From contig LFER01000041.1 in NCBI GenBank assembly GCA_001510135.1, positions 1-64,000 on the forward strand: a DNA stretch of 64,000 nucleotides. The letters are read 5' to 3'. Below, piece after piece: positions 46,504 through 55,638 of the stretch. Below the pieces are notes generated by a model. The model was given only the letters and a program-made list of their open reading frames with translations. It was not told the origin of the DNA and made no database searches. Made by a program: the position numbers and the translations under genes. This DNA is from Alphaproteobacteria bacterium casp-alpha6 (GTDB lineage: Bacteria > Pseudomonadota > Alphaproteobacteria > Rhodobacterales > Rhodobacteraceae). How positions within the stretch are numbered: position 1 is the first letter of the stretch; every line of letters begins with the position of its first letter.

Positions 46504-49244
46504 ATAAACACATGCCAGAGGTGCCGCTTTGTTTTCAGTTGAACGGACGCCCCGTCTCAGTGGGAAAACCGGATGGTCGCCGCTTATCCGAAGTGTTGCG
46601 CGATGATCTTGGATCAAAGGACGTTAAAATCGGCTGTAATGCGGGGGATTGCGGTGCCTGCACCGTCTTGGTGGACGGTGATCCGGTATGTGCCTGTTTG
46701 ATGTTGAGCGAAAATGCCGAAGGTGCACATGTGCAGACGCTGAGTGGTCTTTATGAGAGTGATGACATCACACAGACCCTGTCGGAAAGTTTTTTAAATC
46801 ACGGGGCGGCGCAATGCGGTATCTGCACGCCGGGAATGATGGTTTCGGCCACAGCGCTCTTACGCAAAAATGCAAACCCAGATGAAGCAGAAGTTAAAGA
46901 TGCTCTGGGCGGGGTGTTGTGCAGATGTACCGGTTATCGCAAGATTATAGATGCTGTTATGGCGACGCCAGCGATCGCAGAACAGGGCATCGGACGTGTC
47001 GGTCAATCCCTGCGCCATGTGGATGGCGTTGATAAAGTTTCAGGGCGTTTGAAATTTGGAGATGACGTGGCACCGGTTGGGTGCCTTGAGATTTACGTTT
47101 TGCGTGCGCCTTTTCATCATACGTCGTTTGAGTTTGGCGATATAGAGGCCTACCGACGCACTCACGGCCTTGAAACGATCCTTACGGCAAAGGATGTCCC
47201 CGGACAAAATGCCTTTGGCGTTATCCCGGGATTTATCGACCAGCCGGTGTTTGCCGAAAATTTCGCACGCTTCAAAGGCGAAGCGGTGGCCGCGATTGTC
47301 GGAGATCCAGAAATTTTACGAAAACTGAACTTTTCAGATTTTCCGGTTTCGTGGGTTGAGAAGCCCTCGCATCATTCAAGTTCTGATGCGCAAAAGAAAG
47401 GCGCTGCGCAGTTACATGCAAATCATCCAAACAACATCATGTGCAAAGGCTATGTCAGTAAGGGAAATGCACATAAGGCGATAACGGACGCTGATTTCGT
47501 GGTTTCAGGTCGCTTCAGAACCAGTATTGTGGAGCACGGCTATATTGAACCGGAAGCAGGTTTTGCTGAGGTTAAAGATGGGCGGCTTGAAATTCACGCC
47601 TGTACGCAGGCGCCGGTCATGGATTTGGACAGTCTCGAACAGATTTTGGCGATGGATCGCGCCCGAATAAGAATTTTACCAACCGCGGTCGGGGGCGGTT
47701 TTGGATCCAAGCTTGATATTTCAGTCCAACCGTATTTGGCTTTGGCTGCACTCAAAACCCAAAAACCGGTCCGAATTTGTTACAGCCGAGAAGAGTCGCT
47801 TCAAAGTACAACGAAACGCCATCCCGCTGAGATTGATCTGACAATTGGAGCCAATACCGCGGGTAAGATTTGCGGGTTTGTTTTTGAGGGCGATTTTGAT
47901 ACGGGTGCTTATGCCAGTTGGGGGCCAACCGTGGCCAATCGGGTGCCGGTGCATGCCTCAGGGCCATATGTGGTTTCAGATTATCACGCCGCGACCAGAG
48001 GCGTATATACCAACAACCCGCCTGCAGGGGCCTTTCGTGGATTTGGGGTGCCTCAATCGGCGATAGCTCAGGAAAGCCTATTTGATGAATTGGCAGATGC
48101 CTTACAAATCGACCGGTTGGATTTCCGTCTTCAGAACGCTCTGGAAAATGGTGTGCCAACGGTCTGCGGGCAAGTCTTTGAGCAGGGGGTCGGGATCAAA
48201 GCCTGTCTTCAAGCGCTAAGACCCGCTTGGCACGAGGAACGAGAAAAAGCACATCGTCTTAACGCCGATAGTAGCGTGATTAAATACGGGGTCGGGATTG
48301 CCGCTGGATGGTATGGGTGTGGGAATACCTCATTACCAAATCCATCCACTATCAAATCCGGCATTATGCCAGATGGTCGTATTTGCCTTTATCAAGGGGC
48401 GATGGACATCGGACAAGGCGCAAACACGGTTATTTCGCAGATTTTTGCAACCGTGCTGGGTATACCCGTGGATAAAATTGACCGCATCGGAGCAGATACG
48501 GATGTGACGCCAGATGCCGGGAAAACCTCTGCGTCTCGTCAGACCTTTGTGTCTGGAAATGCCGCGCGGCTCAGCGCAGAGCAACTGCGGCGAAAGATCA
48601 CGGAGCGCTTGAATGTTGCCTTTGAGGCAGAGCTGACATTTGATGGTACGCGTATCCTTGCCAAAGACGGCGGAGGAACACACGCGCTTCTCCTTGATCA
48701 ATTGCCCCAGGACGAAGAGGGCTTTGTGTTTCGCGCAGAGGGCACTTATGATCCGCCCACCAAGCCATTGGACCAAAATGGGCAGGGCCATCCCTATGCA
48801 CAGTTCGGCTATGCCGCCCATCTTGCGGTTGTCGCGGTGGACATAAAGCTTGGCACAATAAAACCTCTTAAATTTGTTGCCGCCCATGACGTTGGCCAGG
48901 CAATAAATCCCATGCTTGTTGAAGGGCAGGTCCATGGTGGCATAGCGCAGGGTTTAGGCATGGCGCTCATGGAAGAATATATTGCAGGCAAAACTGAAAA
49001 CCTGCATGACTACCTGATCCCCACGATCGGAGATATTCCCGAGATCGAAACCCATATTGTCGAAGAAAAGGATGCCCATGGCCCCTTCGGTGCAAAGGGA
49101 TTGGGGGAACATGTGCTGATCCCAACGGCACCCGCCTTGTTGAATGCGATCAAAGATGCGACGGGCGTGCGCCTTTACGCGATTCCTGCGAGCCCATCGC
49201 GCGTGCTTCAGGCATTAAGGGAAAAGGGCATCGGCCATGACTGA
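46500..49244 (+). CDS. Fused 2Fe-2S / molybdopterin-binding subunit of xanthine dehydrogenase family hydroxylase
   Basis: GCNAGDCGACTVLVDG, AQCGICTPGMM, LCRCTGYRKI; Mo domain TAVGGGFGSKLD, PAGAFRGFGVPQ, GAKGLGEHVLIPTAPALLNAI. Confidence 0.93.
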   Translation: MNKHMPEVPLCFQLNGRPVSVGKPDGRRLSEVLRDDLGSKDVKIGCNAGDCGACTVLVDGDPVCACLMLSENAEGAHVQTLSGLYESDDITQTLSESFLNHGAAQCGICTPGMMVSATALLRKNANPDEAEVKDALGGVLCRCTGYRKIIDAVMATPAIAEQGIGRVGQSLRHVDGVDKVSGRLKFGDDVAPVGCLEIYVLRAPFHHTSFEFGDIEAYRRTHGLETILTAKDVPGQNAFGVIPGFIDQPVFAENFARFKGEAVAAIVGDPEILRKLNFSDFPVSWVEKPSHHSSSDAQKKGAAQLHANHPNNIMCKGYVSKGNAHKAITDADFVVSGRFRTSIVEHGYIEPEAGFAEVKDGRLEIHACTQAPVMDLDSLEQILAMDRARIRILPTAVGGGFGSKLDISVQPYLALAALKTQKPVRICYSREESLQSTTKRHPAEIDLTIGANTAGKICGFVFEGDFDTGAYASWGPTVANRVPVHASGPYVVSDYHAATRGVYTNNPPAGAFRGFGVPQSAIAQESLFDELADALQIDRLDFRLQNALENGVPTVCGQVFEQGVGIKACLQALRPAWHEEREKAHRLNADSSVIKYGVGIAAGWYGCGNTSLPNPSTIKSGIMPDGRICLYQGAMDIGQGANTVISQIFATVLGIPVDKIDRIGADTDVTPDAGKTSASRQTFVSGNAARLSAEQLRRKITERLNVAFEAELTFDGTRILAKDGGGTHALLLDQLPQDEEGFVFRAEGTYDPPTKPLDQNGQGHPYAQFGYAAHLAVVAVDIKLGTIKPLKFVAAHDVGQAINPMLVEGQVHGGIAQGLGMALMEEYIAGKTENLHDYLIPTIGDIPEIETHIVEEKDAHGPFGAKGLGEHVLIPTAPALLNAIKDATGVRLYAIPASPSRVLQALREKGIGHD

Positions 49245-50727
49245 GTCAAAGACAACGGAAAAGATCAGATGCGATGCCTGTCCTGTGATGTGTTACATCG
49301 CGGATGGCAAAGCAGGCGCATGCGATCGTTATGCCAATCATGGCGGCGATTTGATCAGGCTTGATCCGCTCACGATCATTCAGACGGGCGATCAAAAACT
49401 TGTCCCTTTTCTGGGGGATCAGGGCGATCAAGACACTTGGGATGGAGACATCATCAAAGGCGACCGCCCCTTTATCACTGCGGTAGGCGCAGGCACGACC
49501 TATCCAGATTACAAACCTGCCCCTTTTATCGCCAGCCAGAAGATTGACGGTATTGATATGGTGACTGTCGTGACCGAGGGCATATTCAGTTATTGTGGGG
49601 TCAAGGTCAAAATCGATACTGACCGCCATATTGGGCATGAACGCGATGTGGTACGGGTAGATGGGGAGCCGATTGGTCATGTGACCACGTCTGAATATGG
49701 GTCAAAGATGCTGTCGCTTGGGGGGGTTGAACACCTTACCGGGGGGACCAAAAAAGAAGGTCGGGTGACATGTGATGCCTTGCTAAAGCTCTGCAACCGC
49801 GAAGCGGTGACTATGCTCATCGGTGAAGAGGGGCATGAAACAGAGATTATAGTAGAAGCGGGCCAACCCCCCATCATCAACGGCATACGCGAGAATTTAA
49901 TGCGTGTGGGCTGCGGATCGGCCACCATCGGCATGTTTCCAATGCAGTGGATCGGGCATGTGGATGACGTGGTCGTTGTGGATGATCATATCACCGGTGT
50001 TTTGTCCGAACATGAAACTGGCAAACAATTGAATGTCCCCCCGACAGGGATCAAAATCCTTGGTCGCCGGTCCACCTCGGGGCGCTATTTTCAGGTTGCT
50101 GAACCGGGTCTTGGATGGGGGGGGACGAATATTGATGATCCTCTGAAAATTCTTGGGCCCTTCAATCCCAAAATCGCTTGGGAAGGATTGAGGCTTTTGA
50201 TGGTGTCCACCACTGGGGAGCAATATGCCTATTACGAACTGGACGCGTCTTTGGCCCCCCAACCCAAACCGATCCCAGCCCAGCTTAAGGCATCGGCGGA
50301 TCTGATCGCGGAAAACTGCGAGCCGTCTGTCTGCTCAGTGCTTTTTATGGGTGGCGCGGGCGGATCGCTTCGCGCAGGGGTGACGGAAAACCCCGTGCGC
50401 CTCACGCATTCTGTAAAATCAGCGCTAACGAATGTGACCTGTGGAGGAGCAGAGACTTATGTCTGGCCCGGAGGTGGGATCACGGTGATGGTAGATGTCA
50501 TGGATATGCCGACCCAGTCTTTTGGTTATGTGCCAACGCCGGCTCTTGTCGCGCCTATCGAATTCACCCTGCGCGTGTCGGATTACAAAGCGCTCGGGGG
50601 GCATGTGGATCACATTGTCTCAATCAAAGAAATCAAACAGGACACCGCGCGTAAAGTTCAGAAAAATCCGCGTGTGCGTGATCCGTTGGCAATCTCAAAT
50701 TATCGCTGGTCGAAAGAGGCAGGTTAG
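49237..50727 (+). CDS. 6-hydroxynicotinate reductase-like protein
   Basis: N-terminal Cys cluster IRCDACPVMCYIADGKAGACDRYANHGGDLIRLDPL, followed by the sequence I recognise from proteins annotated as 6-hydroxynicotinate reductase. Confidence 0.75.
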   Translation: MTESKTTEKIRCDACPVMCYIADGKAGACDRYANHGGDLIRLDPLTIIQTGDQKLVPFLGDQGDQDTWDGDIIKGDRPFITAVGAGTTYPDYKPAPFIASQKIDGIDMVTVVTEGIFSYCGVKVKIDTDRHIGHERDVVRVDGEPIGHVTTSEYGSKMLSLGGVEHLTGGTKKEGRVTCDALLKLCNREAVTMLIGEEGHETEIIVEAGQPPIINGIRENLMRVGCGSATIGMFPMQWIGHVDDVVVVDDHITGVLSEHETGKQLNVPPTGIKILGRRSTSGRYFQVAEPGLGWGGTNIDDPLKILGPFNPKIAWEGLRLLMVSTTGEQYAYYELDASLAPQPKPIPAQLKASADLIAENCEPSVCSVLFMGGAGGSLRAGVTENPVRLTHSVKSALTNVTCGGAETYVWPGGGITVMVDVMDMPTQSFGYVPTPALVAPIEFTLRVSDYKALGGHVDHIVSIKEIKQDTARKVQKNPRVRDPLAISNYRWSKEAG

Positions 50728-50730
50728 AGG

Positions 50731-51591
50731 ATGGCACCTTCGGCAAAATGGCTTCCTGATGGCAAAAGACTGCATCTTCAGCATGGGCCAAGCGACTTGA
50801 TCGTTTACGCTGAAGGGGCGCAAGATGCGGCCTATGAGGCCGCAGTGGCACGGTTTCAAACAGTCATTGAAGAAGTGACCCGAGAGCTGTCATTTCTTAA
50901 ATCAGAAGTCCTTCCGCGTTCAGTTTCTCCCCGAGGCAAAATTGCCCGTCGCATGTTTTTTGCGGCGGTGCAATTTGCCGAGGAGGGATATATTACACCC
51001 ATGATCGCTGTAGCAGGCGCGATTGCCGACGAAATATTGGAGGCAATGACCACAGCAGCTTGCTTAAAACGCGCCTATGTGAATAACGGGGGCGATATTG
51101 CGCTTTACCTGACATCGGGAACGTCCTTTGAAACGTTGATGGCTGGCGTCGATGGCGGGGCGCTGGGTCGTTTAAAACTGTCAGAGGCCTCCGGCATTGG
51201 CGGTATTGCGACAAGTGGTCGACACGGGCGAAGCTTAAGCCGTGGGATCGCCGACAGCGTCACGGTGCTGGCTCCCTCTGCTGCGCTTGCAGATGCGGGC
51301 GCAACGATGGTGGCAAATGCTGTGGATTTGAAGGGCCATCCTGCAATCACGCGACGCGCGGCAAATGACGTCAAGGATGACAGTGATTTGGGCGCTTTTC
51401 CTGTTGTCACAGGATGCGGCGCTCTCTCAGTGTCAGAGAAGACCCGTGCGCTCCAAAATGGTCTTGCCGAGGCTGAGAAATTTTGTCGAAATGGCTGGAT
51501 AAATGCTGCCAGTTTGCATCTTCAGAACGTCGCTGTTAGCACTGAAACAGCGGCGAAATTTCTAACCCACAGGGATCATGCTTATGTCTGA
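50731..51591 (+). CDS. UPF0280-like family protein
   Basis: SPRGKIARRMFFAAVQFAEEGYITPMIAVAGAIADEILEAMT and RAYVNNGGDIALYLTSG. Confidence 0.75.
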   Translation: MAPSAKWLPDGKRLHLQHGPSDLIVYAEGAQDAAYEAAVARFQTVIEEVTRELSFLKSEVLPRSVSPRGKIARRMFFAAVQFAEEGYITPMIAVAGAIADEILEAMTTAACLKRAYVNNGGDIALYLTSGTSFETLMAGVDGGALGRLKLSEASGIGGIATSGRHGRSLSRGIADSVTVLAPSAALADAGATMVANAVDLKGHPAITRRAANDVKDDSDLGAFPVVTGCGALSVSEKTRALQNGLAEAEKFCRNGWINAASLHLQNVAVSTETAAKFLTHRDHAYV

Positions 51592-52165
51592 GCTTTCCGT
51601 TCGTAAAACGGCCTATTCAGTCGAAGAGATATTTCACGACGGGGGCCCTAGGCCGGCCCAATCTTTGCGCCGCGCTTCCGCTATGGCAGTCGTTAAAAAT
51701 CCCTTTGCCGGGCGGTATGTCGAAGATATTCAATGGTTTATGGAGGACCTCAAACCCCTTGGGCTACAGATGGCAGAAAAGCTCATTTCTCTTTTGGGCG
51801 GTGCGGACCAGATCGAAGGATATGGTAAAGGGGCAATGATCGGGGAAGAGGGTGAATTGGAACATGGTGCGCTTTGGCATGCCCCCGGCGGATACGCCAT
51901 GCGCCAAATGTTGGACCCGTCTAATGCGATTGTGCCTTCCACAAAGAAAGTTGTCGGGGTGGGGGGCTATCTGGATGTACCCATAACACATATAAATGCG
52001 TCCTATGTCAGGAGCCATTTTGATTCAATGGAAGTAGGTCTAAGCGATGCGCCGCGCAAAAATGAGATGAGCCTTATATTGGTTATGAGCACAGGCGCAC
52101 GCATACATAACAGGGCAGGCGGCCTAAGCGCTGCCGATATAGAAGGAAAGGATGGTCTCAGATGA
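51578..52165 (+). CDS. AA_synth (PF06684, former DUF1185) family protein, copy 1
   Basis: VVKNPFAGRYVEDIQWFME, GYGKGAMIGEEGELEHGALWH and NASYVRSHFDSMEVGLSDAPRKNEM. Confidence 0.8.
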   Translation: MLMSELSVRKTAYSVEEIFHDGGPRPAQSLRRASAMAVVKNPFAGRYVEDIQWFMEDLKPLGLQMAEKLISLLGGADQIEGYGKGAMIGEEGELEHGALWHAPGGYAMRQMLDPSNAIVPSTKKVVGVGGYLDVPITHINASYVRSHFDSMEVGLSDAPRKNEMSLILVMSTGARIHNRAGGLSAADIEGKDGLR

Positions 52166-52746
52166 CTGCGCGCATTCGCAAAATTGCCGTAAATATCGAG
52201 GAAACGCATCAGGAAATGGGCAAATCTATTTCTCCTGCCACCCGCAAAGCTGTCGCGGTGGCAGTGATCGAAAATCCTTTTGCTGGGACATATGTTGAAG
52301 ATCTAAGCGACCTGATGGAGATCGGCGCTGAGCTTGGTGCGCTTTTGGGTCGCAAATGTATTGAAGCTTTGGGTATTTCACCCAGTGAGGCGGAAAGCTA
52401 CGGCAAATCTGCGATGGTTGGCGAAAATGGTGAATTGGAACATGCGGCAGCGATTTTGCATCCTAAACTTGGTGCCCCGCTTCGAAAAGAAGTGGAAAAA
52501 GGTGCGGCACTTGTGCCATCCTCCAAGAAGATGGGCGGGCTAGGGCAAGTGCTTGACGTCCCTCTCGGTCATAAAGATGCTGCCTATGTACGCAGCCATT
52601 TTGACGGAATCGAAGTCCGTCTAAACGATGCGCCGCGCGCGAATGAAATTATGGTCGCCGTTGCCGTCACAGACAGCGGGCGTCCCTTGCCGCGGGTAGG
52701 AGGTTTGAGCGCAGAGGATGCCGTTGGCCAAGACGGTCTGCGTTAA
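52162..52746 (+). CDS. AA_synth (PF06684, former DUF1185) family protein, copy 2
   Basis: VIENPFAGTYVEDLSDLME, SYGKSAMVGENGELEHAAAILHP and DAAYVRSHFDGIEVRLNDAPRANEI. Confidence 0.8.
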   Translation: MTARIRKIAVNIEETHQEMGKSISPATRKAVAVAVIENPFAGTYVEDLSDLMEIGAELGALLGRKCIEALGISPSEAESYGKSAMVGENGELEHAAAILHPKLGAPLRKEVEKGAALVPSSKKMGGLGQVLDVPLGHKDAAYVRSHFDGIEVRLNDAPRANEIMVAVAVTDSGRPLPRVGGLSAEDAVGQDGLR

Positions 52747-52764
52747 GCCACAAAAGAGCAAAAA

Positions 52765-53235
52765 ATGAGACGTGAAGAAACAAAAAACTTAATGGGCGAT
52801 AGACAAAGCAAACCAGATATCAAAGACGACTATGTTCTGGATGAACAGGTTGGATATGTTTTGCGTTTGGCCAACCAGCACCATGCGGGAATTTTCCAAA
52901 GCATTATCAATAAAGACCTGACCCCGACACAGTTTTCTGTGTTGATCCGTCTTTCCGAGCAGGGGGAGCTTTCGCAAAATCTGTTGGGGCGTTTGGTTGC
53001 GCTTGATACGGCAACGACCAAAGGTGTCGTGGATCGTCTGCGCGCCAAATCCCTGATCCAGTCGCGCCCCGATGTTTCTGACAAGCGACGCGCAATTATT
53101 TCACTGACAGATGTAGGACGTTCCATGATCGCTGCCCTCAAAGAGGACGGGAGGCGCATAACGGAAACAACTTTAAGCCCGCTTAAATCAAGTGATAAAC
53201 GCAAGCTTCTGGAACTACTTAAGAAAATAGTTTGA
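52765..53235 (+). CDS. MarR family transcriptional regulator
   Basis: LTPTQFSVLIRLSEQGELSQNLLGRLVALDTATTKGVVDRLRAKSLIQSRPDVSDKRRAIISLTDVGRSM. Confidence 0.93.
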   Translation: MRREETKNLMGDRQSKPDIKDDYVLDEQVGYVLRLANQHHAGIFQSIINKDLTPTQFSVLIRLSEQGELSQNLLGRLVALDTATTKGVVDRLRAKSLIQSRPDVSDKRRAIISLTDVGRSMIAALKEDGRRITETTLSPLKSSDKRKLLELLKKIV

Positions 53236-53277
53236 GCCCGTGGACTTTTTCAAGGTATTCAAAAAGATTTTGCCCTT

Positions 53278-54444
53278 TTAGAGGACCTGTTCCGGAATAC
53301 GCTGCGCTGGGGGGGTATTGCGTGATCGACCGGTTCTGACAACGCCATCTATAATTGTCATTCCAACGCCGGGCAGATTGCCAAGTTCCACAGAGTGCAA
53401 CATGGATGATCCGGGTGCATGTTGTGCCTGATCCAAGAGGACAAAATCAGCACTGAAGCCCTTTTCAATCAATCCTACATTTAATGCCCTTTGTCGTGCC
53501 GTGTTGCCAGTGCCAAAACAAAACGCCTCTGCTGCTGGCACATTGCCAAAGGCTGAGAGCATCGCGATCATCCGCAAAATCCCAAGTGGCTGCACGCCCG
53601 ATCCCGCGGGTCCGTCTGTGCCGAGAATTACCTGATCCAGTTTTCCAAGCTCGCGTGCAGTATTTACCGTCAATACCGCGGCACGTTCATTGCCATTGTG
53701 GACAATTTCAAAAGCCGACTTGCACGTTTCACAAAGGCATATGATCTGGTCATCGGGCAGGGCGGAATGCCCCCCGTTGATATGACCAATTACGTCGGTT
53801 CCGGTTTCAATCACCATATCCGCATCAATCAATCCCGATCCTGGAATCGATGGTCCTCCTGTATGGATTGTGGATTGCATGCCGTATTTTCGTGCCCATG
53901 ACACCATTTGATTGGCGGTTTTTCCGTCTTTCACAGTGCCAAGCCCGACCTCTCCGAGGTATTTAACGCCGGCTTTGGCAAGTTCTGCAAAATCTTCTTC
54001 GACCATGCCGTGCTCAATAACCGGTGCGCCCGCGTGCACCTTCACGCCCGAGGGGCGAAAATTCTCATACCAGCGCTGTGCCGCGATGGACATAGCTTTA
54101 AGGCCAATAATATCTTTGGGACGGCCGGGCATATGGACTTCGCCGGCGGAAATCATTGTCGTCACCCCCCCATGCAGGGTCGAGTCAATCCAGTGAAGCT
54201 GCTGCTGGCGCGGTGTGTAATCACCGACGACCGGATGCACATGGCTGTCAATAAGGCCGGGGGACAGGGTGACGCCCTTGGCATCAACGATACTTGTCGC
54301 GCCTTCACAATCAAGATCTTTTTCGTTTCCCCATGCCTCTATGTTTCCGTCAACTGAAACAAGGCAATCGGCCTCTATCAATGGGTCTTCGCGCTTTCCC
54401 GACAAGATCTGGCCAATATTTTTAATCACAAGTTTTTGCATCAA
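53278..54444 (-). CDS. Amidohydrolase family protein
   Basis: VDAKGVTLSPGLIDSHVHPVVGDYTPRQQQLHWIDSTLHGGVTTMISAGEVHMPGRP, IHTGGPSIPGSG and ILGTDGPAGSGVQPLGILR. Confidence 0.88.
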   Translation of the reverse strand: MMQKLVIKNIGQILSGKREDPLIEADCLVSVDGNIEAWGNEKDLDCEGATSIVDAKGVTLSPGLIDSHVHPVVGDYTPRQQQLHWIDSTLHGGVTTMISAGEVHMPGRPKDIIGLKAMSIAAQRWYENFRPSGVKVHAGAPVIEHGMVEEDFAELAKAGVKYLGEVGLGTVKDGKTANQMVSWARKYGMQSTIHTGGPSIPGSGLIDADMVIETGTDVIGHINGGHSALPDDQIICLCETCKSAFEIVHNGNERAAVLTVNTARELGKLDQVILGTDGPAGSGVQPLGILRMIAMLSAFGNVPAAEAFCFGTGNTARQRALNVGLIEKGFSADFVLLDQAQHAPGSSMLHSVELGNLPGVGMTIIDGVVRTGRSRNTPPAQRIPEQVL

Positions 54445-54473
54445 GGATACTCCGCCGACATGTATGCCATTTT

Positions 54474-54487
54474 GTTAGTATGCAAGC
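54474..54487. promoter_or_regulatory. Putative MarR operator, amidohydrolase promoter side
   Basis: GTTAGTATGCAAGC, about 30 nt upstream of the start at 54444. Confidence 0.5.
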
Positions 54488-54563
54488 ATGACATCCCGTT
54501 TGCCGTCAAGAATTATCCGACTACGCCTTTGATGAAAAATTGATTTGACAGACCCTAATTTTT

Positions 54564-54577
54564 GTTTGTATGCAAAT
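54564..54577. promoter_or_regulatory. Putative MarR operator, ferredoxin-reductase promoter side
   Basis: GTTTGTATGCAAAT, downstream of a TTGACA box at 54545. Confidence 0.5.
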
Positions 54578-54643
54578 GATAAGAAATTCCCGCTTCTACC
54601 ATAGAAACGCAAAATCCATGCACCCGCCAAGGAAAATGACGCC

Positions 54644-55465
54644 ATGAATGACGCCGCAGTTGCAACGGAAAAATTTGATGCAACAGAAGTACCGGTCCCT
54701 CCGGGGGTATTTGCGCTTACGGTGACCTCTGTCAAACATTACACGGACAGATTATTCAAATTTCGCCTGACACGCCCTGCAAGTTTCCGCTTTCGGTCGG
54801 GCGAATTTGTGATGATCGGTTTGCCGGGTGCAGAGCGTCCGGTATTTCGGGCCTATTCGATTGCTTCACCAAGTTGGGATGAGGAATTAGAGTTTTTCTC
54901 AATCAAAGTTCCAGGTGGACCATTGACCGAGCATCTTCAAAAAATTGCAGTGGGTGACACTGTTTTGATGCGTAAAAAACCAACCGGCACATTGGTGAAT
55001 GATGCTTTGCTCGGGGGGAAAAGATTATGGATGTTTTCCACAGGAACCGGAATTGCCCCCTTTGCAAGTTTGATACGCGATCCTGAAACATACGAGAAAT
55101 TTGACGAAGTCGTGCTGACCCATACCTGTCGGGAGGCAAATGAGCTCACCTATGGAGAAGAGCTAAGGCAGCTTTTGAACGAAGATCCTTTGGTAGGGGA
55201 ATATGCACCGGCATTTCGCCTGTATAACACAACCACCCGCAGTCCGTCGCCAAATATCGGAAGGATTACAGATTTGATGCAGTCAGGCAAATTGTGGAAG
55301 GACCTCAACGTTTCCACGATAAATCCAGAAACTGATCGTGCGATGATCTGTGGGTCCATGGATATGTTGAAGGACATCAAAACGCTTTTGGAAGGATTCG
55401 GACTGAGTGAAGGATCCAATAATCGGCCAGATACCTTCGTAGTAGAGAGGGCTTTTGTAGATTGA
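54644..55465 (+). CDS. Ferredoxin-NADP(+) reductase-like flavoprotein
   Basis: PVFRAYSIASPSWDEELEFFSIKVPGGPLTEHLQKI and FSTGTGIAPFASLIRDPETYEKFDEVVLTHTCRE. Confidence 0.9.
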   Translation: MNDAAVATEKFDATEVPVPPGVFALTVTSVKHYTDRLFKFRLTRPASFRFRSGEFVMIGLPGAERPVFRAYSIASPSWDEELEFFSIKVPGGPLTEHLQKIAVGDTVLMRKKPTGTLVNDALLGGKRLWMFSTGTGIAPFASLIRDPETYEKFDEVVLTHTCREANELTYGEELRQLLNEDPLVGEYAPAFRLYNTTTRSPSPNIGRITDLMQSGKLWKDLNVSTINPETDRAMICGSMDMLKDIKTLLEGFGLSEGSNNRPDTFVVERAFVD

Positions 55466-55558
55466 ATAGGTCTCAACTGGAACAAATAGGGCCAAACGAA
55501 ACCTGGTTTTTTGGCCTTTATTTGGCGTGATTTGATCAGTTTTGGTCCTAAAATAAAC

Positions 55559-55572
55559 ATTAGCGTACTAAC
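55559..55572. promoter_or_regulatory. Putative MarR operator, Rieske oxygenase promoter
   Basis: ATTAGCGTACTAAC; reverse complement is GTTAGTACGCTAAT. Confidence 0.5.
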
Positions 55573-55638
55573 AAAAAATTTATTGACAGAATTTGTTTTT
55601 TGTCTCTCAATGACAGACATCGGTCAAAGGGGACACTA

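Noticed and set aside
53908-54357. 149-aa plus-strand ORF antisense to the amidohydrolase
   Set aside because: Opposite strand of a convincing amidohydrolase; no recognisable motif.
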